NCBI RefSeq assembly: GCF_007828865.1
Contig: NZ_VIVK01000002.1
Coordinates: 434,001 to 498,000, forward strand
From: Kribbella amoyensis
GTDB taxonomy: Bacteria > Actinomycetota > Actinomycetes > Propionibacteriales > Kribbellaceae
Reading direction: 5' to 3'
Length of the DNA: 64,000 nt
Shown: piece after piece, positions 59,727-64,000 of the stretch
How the letters are laid out: each line of letters opens with the position of its first letter
Position numbering within the stretch: position 1 is the first letter of the stretch
Notes under the pieces: model-generated
What the model was told of the DNA's origin: nothing
The model's input: the letters and a program-made list of their open reading frames with translations, nothing else
Database searches by the model: none
Position numbers and translations under genes: made by a program

Positions 59727-60236
59727 ATGGATCGCTCGGCACGCAGCCTCCTACAGGTCGAGGTGAACGGTGAACTCATGCCTGGGCTGATCGTCTACGG
59801 GCTTCGGCCGGACAGCTGTCTGGCGCAGGTCAGATACTCCGAGAAGCTGTGGCCGGCGTCTACGGAGCCGGTTGCGGTTCGGCTTGGAGGTGATGGGTGG
59901 GAGGTTCTCGCTTGGGAGCTTCAGCTGCCGACCTGGCCGGTCGGTAAGCAGTTCACCAGCGCCATACGCCGAACGCTCGAAGGCATGATCGCCGCCGGCT
60001 GCGTCGTGGCGTGGGTGGGCGCCGAGGGTCTGCCGTTCTGTGACCCACCGCTGCTCTTCGAAGAAGCCTGCCTGGCGGATGGCGTCCTCGCCTGGCTTGC
60101 GGCGTCGGGTGAATTCGACTGCCCACTTCAGCCTGACCGCCCCCTCGACCCGATCAGCCCTGAAAGCCTCGCCAAACTGCGTGCGTACGCCCTGCCCCTC
60201 GCTGGCCTGGATGATGGTCCGGTGGTAAGTAGCTGA
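59727..60236 (+). CDS. Orphan protein, immunity-like in size and composition
   Basis: 169 aa. The ATG at 59727 follows GGGAGGACC. It is soluble and acidic, with GLIVYGLRPDSCLAQVRYSEKLWP, FTSAIRRTLEGMIAAGCVVAWVGAEGLPFCDPPLLFEEACLADGVLAWL. The WxGAEGxPFxDPPxLF pattern reminds me of multi-copy actinobacterial proteins sometimes found beside polymorphic toxins, but I cannot assign a family. Lower G+C than neighbours. No toxin gene is visible. Confidence 0.6.
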   Translation: MDRSARSLLQVEVNGELMPGLIVYGLRPDSCLAQVRYSEKLWPASTEPVAVRLGGDGWEVLAWELQLPTWPVGKQFTSAIRRTLEGMIAAGCVVAWVGAEGLPFCDPPLLFEEACLADGVLAWLAASGEFDCPLQPDRPLDPISPESLAKLRAYALPLAGLDDGPVVSS

Positions 60237-60332
60237 CCCTCGGCCGCCGTCGGCGAGGCTGAGCGGGGTGGAGTATATGCCGGTTGGGGAGTAGCCGGCG
60301 CGGGTGGGGTGAGTTCCGGAACCGTCATGGTC

Positions 60333-60361
60333 TTGACGCGCGGAATTAACAACTCTACGGT
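60333..60361 (+). promoter_or_regulatory. Sigma-70-type promoter of the peptide/oligosaccharide ABC importer
   Basis: TTGACG (60333-60338), 17 bases, TACGGT (60356-60361) in an AT-richer island. Predicted start near 60368, leader about 85 nt. Confidence 0.65.
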
Positions 60362-60367
60362 TCTGCG

Positions 60368-60419
60368 CATACGTAAGAGCAGACCCCGGTTGCCTGTAAG
60401 CGAGTGCTCATACGTATGA
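60368..60419. promoter_or_regulatory. Two ATACGTA operator-like sites 41 bp apart
   Basis: CATACGTA (60368-60375) lies at the predicted transcription start, and the perfect palindrome TCATACGTATGA (60408-60419) lies about 40 bp downstream. The shared ATACGTA cores are 41 bp apart, close to four helical turns, which suits two repressor dimers on one DNA face. A LacI-type sugar repressor would fit, but no such gene is in the window. Confidence 0.5.
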
Positions 60420-60453
60420 ACGTGCAGCTGCCCTAGGCATTGGGAGACGTGAC

Positions 60454-62115
60454 ATGCGCAGTGGATTCGGTGGACGACGGGCTCTGGCCGCGGTGGCGGT
60501 CCTGGTATCCGCGGTTCTCGTGGGGTGTTCGGGGCCGGCTGGTTCGCCGCAGGCCGCGAAGGCTGTGGGGGACACGATCGTGCATGGGAAGACGGACGGG
60601 GGTACGACGTTCGTCCGGAACTACAACGTGCTCGGGCCCGCCACCGACAAGGCACCGAACATGGAGCTCGTGTACGAGCCGTTGCTGCGGATCGACTACG
60701 GGGACGGGGCCGTGGTGAAGCCCTGGCTTGCGGAGAGCTGGACGTTCGGCGAGGGCGGCAAGCTGCTCACGGTGAAGCTTCGCGATGACGTGAAGTTCTC
60801 CGACGGCAAGCCCTTCACCGTCGACGACGCGCTGTACTCGCTCACGCTGCCGCTGGAGAAGCCGGACTTCAGCATCGCCGGGATCACCTACAAGTCGGTG
60901 ACGAAGGTGGACGACCGGCAGCTCGCGATCCGGTTCGCCGAGCCGGCCTACGCGACGCTTACCCAGTTCGCGAACATCCTGCTGCCGATGGTGCCGAAAC
61001 ACGTCTGGTCGACCCAGAACCTCAACACCTGGACGAATCCCGAGCCGGTCGGGACCGGGCCGTTCACGCTGGCCGAGTTCAAGCCGCAGCAGATCACGTT
61101 GAAGGCGCGGGACGACTACTGGGGCGGCAAGCTGCCGATGAGTACGTACAAGATCATCCCGACCAGCCCGGACGCGCTGAAGGCCCAGCTGCTGAAGGGC
61201 GAGGTCGACTGGGCCTCGAACTCCTGGGCCAACGGCGAGAAGGAGTACGTCGCCAAGGACCCGGACAAGCACCTGTACCAGCTGTACTCCAACGGCGGCG
61301 CGATGTCGGTGCTGTTCAACACCGCGAAGGCTCCGTTCGACGATGTGCACGTCCGCCGGGCGCTCGCGTTGACGATCGACCGGACGGCCGTGGTCACCAC
61401 CTTGCAGCGGCCCGGGACGGAAGCCGGTCCCACCGGTCTCTCGGACCAGTTGTTCGCGGACTGGCTGGACCCGCAGTACAAGGGCAAGGTGCAGAAGGTC
61501 GACGCGGACGCCGCGAAGGCCGAGCTCGCCGCCGGTGGGTACACGGTCGAGCAGGGCGCCCTGGTCAAGGACGGCAAGCGGTACCAGCCGTCGATCCTGT
61601 TCAACTCCGACTGGAGCTGGGGCAACTACGCCGACATCCTGATCAACACCTGGAAGCAGACCCTCGGGCTCGAGGTGAAGGGTGCGGGCCAGCCGAGCGC
61701 CGGGTACTACGACAAGCAGAACCTCGGCCAGTTCGACCTGGTCGCCGCGTCCACCGGCGGCGCGGGTGTGTACGGCGTGTACAACTTCCTCAGCAGCTCG
61801 TACCGCCAGCCGCTCGGCAAGTCGGCCACATTGAACCAGGGCCGCTGGTCCGACCCGCAGACCGACCAGGTGATCGCGCAGATGCAGCGCACCGACAACG
61901 TGGACCAGCTGAAGACGTTGGGCAAGCAACTGCAGCAGATCGTCGTGGACAAGGTGCCGTTCAGCCCGATCTACAACAACTACTACTTCGTCGAGATCAA
62001 CGCGACCCGGTGGACCGGCTGGCCGACCCCGGAGAACTTCGACCACATCCCCTTCGTCGGGATGGGCCCGGACACGATCCTGACCCTGCTCAAGCTGCAA
62101 CGCCGGGGGAACTGA
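60454..62115 (+). CDS. ABC transporter substrate-binding lipoprotein (SBP_bac_5 family)
   Basis: 553 aa. The signal peptide ends in VLVGC (Cys25). Cluster-C binding-protein features: NMELVYEPLLRIDYGDGAVVKPWLAESW, LTVKLRDDVKFSDGKPFTVDDALYSL, VGTGPFTLAEFKPQQITLKARDDYWGG and FDDVHVRRALALTIDR. The family binds peptides, nickel or oligosaccharides; cellobiose-type binders have a similar layout, and the many Trp residues (WSWGNYADIL, RWTGWPTPENF) favour sugar stacking. That substrate guess is inference. The ATG follows GGGAGACGTGAC. Confidence 0.9.
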   Translation: MRSGFGGRRALAAVAVLVSAVLVGCSGPAGSPQAAKAVGDTIVHGKTDGGTTFVRNYNVLGPATDKAPNMELVYEPLLRIDYGDGAVVKPWLAESWTFGEGGKLLTVKLRDDVKFSDGKPFTVDDALYSLTLPLEKPDFSIAGITYKSVTKVDDRQLAIRFAEPAYATLTQFANILLPMVPKHVWSTQNLNTWTNPEPVGTGPFTLAEFKPQQITLKARDDYWGGKLPMSTYKIIPTSPDALKAQLLKGEVDWASNSWANGEKEYVAKDPDKHLYQLYSNGGAMSVLFNTAKAPFDDVHVRRALALTIDRTAVVTTLQRPGTEAGPTGLSDQLFADWLDPQYKGKVQKVDADAAKAELAAGGYTVEQGALVKDGKRYQPSILFNSDWSWGNYADILINTWKQTLGLEVKGAGQPSAGYYDKQNLGQFDLVAASTGGAGVYGVYNFLSSSYRQPLGKSATLNQGRWSDPQTDQVIAQMQRTDNVDQLKTLGKQLQQIVVDKVPFSPIYNNYYFVEINATRWTGWPTPENFDHIPFVGMGPDTILTLLKLQRRGN

Positions 62116-62118
62116 GGC

Positions 62119-62158
62119 ACTGCGGGGCGCGCGTCTCCGGCCCCGCGCGCCCCGCAGT
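62119..62158 (+). terminator. Strong intercistronic hairpin without T-tract
   Basis: ACTGCGGGGCGCGCG (62119-62133) pairs perfectly with CGCGCGCCCCGCAGT (62144-62158) around a 10-base loop, 3 bp after the binding-protein stop. No U-run follows, so it is more likely an mRNA-stabilising or partial attenuating structure that keeps the binding protein more abundant than the permeases. Confidence 0.55.
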
Positions 62159-62246
62159 CCTACCAGGGGCCTAAAGCAACCAAATCCCCGAAGCGACAAA
62201 TCCCCCAGAAACCCAAGCACCGAGGAAACCGAGAGGAGAGACGGCG

Positions 62247-63257
62247 ATGAGAGCATCGCGGCGCTGGGCCTTCCTGGTCCGCCGGCTCGGGTTCTACCTG
62301 GCCGCGGCCGCGGCGGCGGTCGCGCTGAACTTCCTGCTGCCGCGACTGATGCCGGGCGACCCGTCGTCCGCGATCGTCGAGGAGCTGGAACGGGTCAGCG
62401 GCCAGCAGGTCCCGGCCGAGACGCTGATGTCGATCCGGGCGATCTTCGGCAACCCGTCGGACAACCTGGCCGAGCAGTTCGTCGACTACCTGCGCCAGCT
62501 CGGCCACTTCGACCTCGGCGTCTCGGTGGTGAACTTCCCCGTCCCGGTCGCCGATCTGGTCTGGCAGGCGCTGCCGTGGACCCTGCTCCTGGTCGGGACG
62601 ACGACGGTCGCCGCGTTCGCGATCGGTACCTTGCTCGGCGTCGTCGCCGGGTGGAAGGCGGGCAGCCGGTTCGACGCGCTGCTCACCCCGTTCACCACGT
62701 TCCTGTCCTCGGTGCCGTACTTCTGGGTCGCCCTGCTCGCGCTGTGGGTGTTCGGCTTCGTCCTCGGCTGGACCCCGTTGTCCGGCGGATACGACGCGGA
62801 TCTCCCGCAGGGCTTCAGTTTCGCGTACGCGGTCAGCGTGCTGCACCACGGTGCGTTGCCAGCGGCAACCATCATCATCTCGGCCTTCGGCGGCTGGCTG
62901 CTCGGGATGCGGAACATGACGGTGACGACGGTCCGCGAGGACTACGTCCTGCTCGCCCAGGCGAAGGGGCTGTCCCCGGGCCGGGTGATGCTCCGGTACG
63001 CCGCGCGGAACGCGATGCTGCCGAGCTTCACCGGGTTCGCGATGGCGCTCGGTGGCGTCGTGGGCGGGGCGTTGCTGACCGAGATCGTGTTCAGCTATCC
63101 CGGCATCGGCTACCTGCTCTACGAGGCGCTGCAGAAGCGGGACTACCCGATGATGCAGGGTGTCTTCCTGCTGATCACGCTGGCGGTCCTGCTGGCGAAC
63201 CTGGTCGCCGACCTGGCGTACGTCGTGCTCGATCCGCGGATCAGGGCGAGGGGGTGA
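62247..63257 (+). CDS. ABC transporter permease (DppB/OppB type)
   Basis: 336 aa with six or more membrane segments. N-terminal RRLGFYLAAAAAAVALNFLLPRLMPGDP, then PVADLVWQALPWTLLLVGTTTVAAFAIGTLLG, and the EAA loop REDYVLLAQAKGLSPGRVMLRYAARNAMLPSFTGFAMALGGVVGGALLTEIVF. The ATG at 62247 follows GAGAGGAGAGAC. It forms the channel with the next gene product. Confidence 0.92.
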   Translation: MRASRRWAFLVRRLGFYLAAAAAAVALNFLLPRLMPGDPSSAIVEELERVSGQQVPAETLMSIRAIFGNPSDNLAEQFVDYLRQLGHFDLGVSVVNFPVPVADLVWQALPWTLLLVGTTTVAAFAIGTLLGVVAGWKAGSRFDALLTPFTTFLSSVPYFWVALLALWVFGFVLGWTPLSGGYDADLPQGFSFAYAVSVLHHGALPAATIIISAFGGWLLGMRNMTVTTVREDYVLLAQAKGLSPGRVMLRYAARNAMLPSFTGFAMALGGVVGGALLTEIVFSYPGIGYLLYEALQKRDYPMMQGVFLLITLAVLLANLVADLAYVVLDPRIRARG

Positions 63258-63264
63258 GGCGGGG

Positions 63265-64000
63265 ATGCGTGCCAGTCTGCTGACCAGCTGGAAGGTCCGG
63301 TTTGGTCTCGGTGTGCTCGGGTTGTTCGTCCTGCTCGCGATCTTCGGCCCGTGGATCAACCGGGTCCTGCTCGGCGTGGATCCACGCGCGAACGACATCG
63401 GCGCGATCGCGTCACCGCCCAGTACGGCGCATCTGCTCGGCACCACCCAGTTCGGCCAGGACGTGCTCGCGCAGACCATCGCCGGGGCCCGCGGGTCGAT
63501 GCTGGTGGGGGTCCTGGCGGCCGGGATCGGCACCCTGATCGCGATCGCGGTCGGCGTCCCGGCGGGGTACTTCGGTGGCTCGGTCGACAATGCGCTGAAC
63601 TTCCTCACCAACCTGTTCCTGGTGATGCCGGTCCTCCCGCTGATCCTGATCGTGGCCGGGTACGTGCAGGGCACGGGGATGTGGGTGATCGCGTTGATCA
63701 TCGGCCTGTTCGGCTGGTCCGGCGGGGCCCGGACCCTGCGGGCGCAGGCGTTGAGTTTGAGCAGCCGCGACTTCGTCCTGGCGATGCGGATGCTTGGCGA
63801 ACCCCATCGCCGGCTGATCTTCTGCGAGGTGCTCCCGCATCTGTCCGGCTGGATCTCGGCGATGTTCCTGCACGGCATGATCGGCGGCGTGCTGGCCGAG
63901 GCCGGGCTCGCGTTCCTCGGCATCTCGGACTCCGGCTCGATCAGCTGGGGCACGATGATCCAGTCCGCCCAGCAACAGAGCGCCGTACTCCGGGGCTTCT
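63265..64000 (+). CDS. ABC transporter permease (DppC/OppC type), truncated by window end
   Basis: 245 codons are inside the window from the ATG at 63265, 7 bp after the first permease; the 3' end is missing. Features: an N-terminal membrane segment (FGLGVLGLFVLLAIFGPWI), HLLGTTQFGQDVLAQTIAGARGSMLVGVLAAGIGTLIA, FVLAMRMLGEPHRRLIFCEVLPHLSGWI as the coupling loop and GGVLAEAGLAFLGISDSGSISWGTMIQ. The ATPase genes should follow outside the window. Confidence 0.92.
   Translation, partial: MRASLLTSWKVRFGLGVLGLFVLLAIFGPWINRVLLGVDPRANDIGAIASPPSTAHLLGTTQFGQDVLAQTIAGARGSMLVGVLAAGIGTLIAIAVGVPAGYFGGSVDNALNFLTNLFLVMPVLPLILIVAGYVQGTGMWVIALIIGLFGWSGGARTLRAQALSLSSRDFVLAMRMLGEPHRRLIFCEVLPHLSGWISAMFLHGMIGGVLAEAGLAFLGISDSGSISWGTMIQSAQQQSAVLRGF

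Overview
The window is high-GC DNA (close to 70 % G+C by eye) from an actinomycete. It carries the actinobacterial gene order argS-lysA-hom-thrC-thrB-rho-rpmE-prfA-prmC ... tsaC-wecA-like-atpIBEFHAGDC-DUF2550, a mycothiol-type DinB-fold enzyme, an ECF42 sigma factor, a SARP/AfsR regulator and several leaderless promoters. A Kribbella-like member of the Propionibacteriales would fit, but the sequence alone does not prove the genus.

Region 1 (1-18,260) looks like an accessory catabolic locus, nearly all on the minus strand. A CoA-transferase subunit A gene runs off the left edge, divergent from an IclR (PcaR-type) regulator, with a perfect palindrome between them. Operon B (9,258 to 1,680) encodes a Liv-type ABC importer (binding protein, LivG, LivF, LivH, LivM) joined by short overlaps to an Old Yellow Enzyme, a VanB-type reductase and a PPOX-fold flavoprotein. 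Operon A (18,190 to 9,501) encodes a ThDP-dependent 2-oxoacid dehydrogenase E1 alpha/beta without E2 or E3, an alpha/beta hydrolase, a DapB/2,4-diaminopentanoate-dehydrogenase-like enzyme, a HyuA/HyuB pair and a second IclR regulator. The promoters of A and B share a half-site (CTATGCGAGC), so the two operons appear to form one regulon for uptake and breakdown of an unidentified compound, perhaps a lactam, cyclic amide or ketone.

Region 2 (18,300-27,640) has a leaderless, apparently self-regulated TetR gene, an isolated zwf, an ECF42 module (DGPF protein, sigma factor, MDMPI-fold enzyme) with two matching promoters, the envelope-stress pair htpX/pspAB, a DUF2252 gene, tRNA-Arg(CCG) with its terminator, a PspC-domain protein and two lipoproteins.

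Region 3 (27,700-38,900) is housekeeping: arginyl-tRNA synthetase, lysine and threonine biosynthesis coupled by GTGA overlaps, Rho with a long Asn/Arg/Asp-rich insertion, L31, RF1 and its methyltransferase. Region 4 (38,900-45,700) appears inserted between prmC and tsaC: a lipoprotein, a SARP regulator, two endonuclease/exonuclease/phosphatase-fold proteins and an adenosine-deaminase-family enzyme. Region 5 (45,740-56,680) has tsaC with a long Pro/Ala/Lys/Glu tail, a WecA-like transferase and the complete F1Fo ATP synthase operon with two AtpI/AtpZ-like genes in front. Region 6 (56,700-64,000) has a Trp/Pro-tailed protein, an SppA-type peptidase, two small lower-GC orphans and the start of a peptide/oligosaccharide ABC importer with a clear promoter and two operator-like sites.

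Start codons were chosen by ribosome binding site, overlap and family alignment from memory; no database search was possible.
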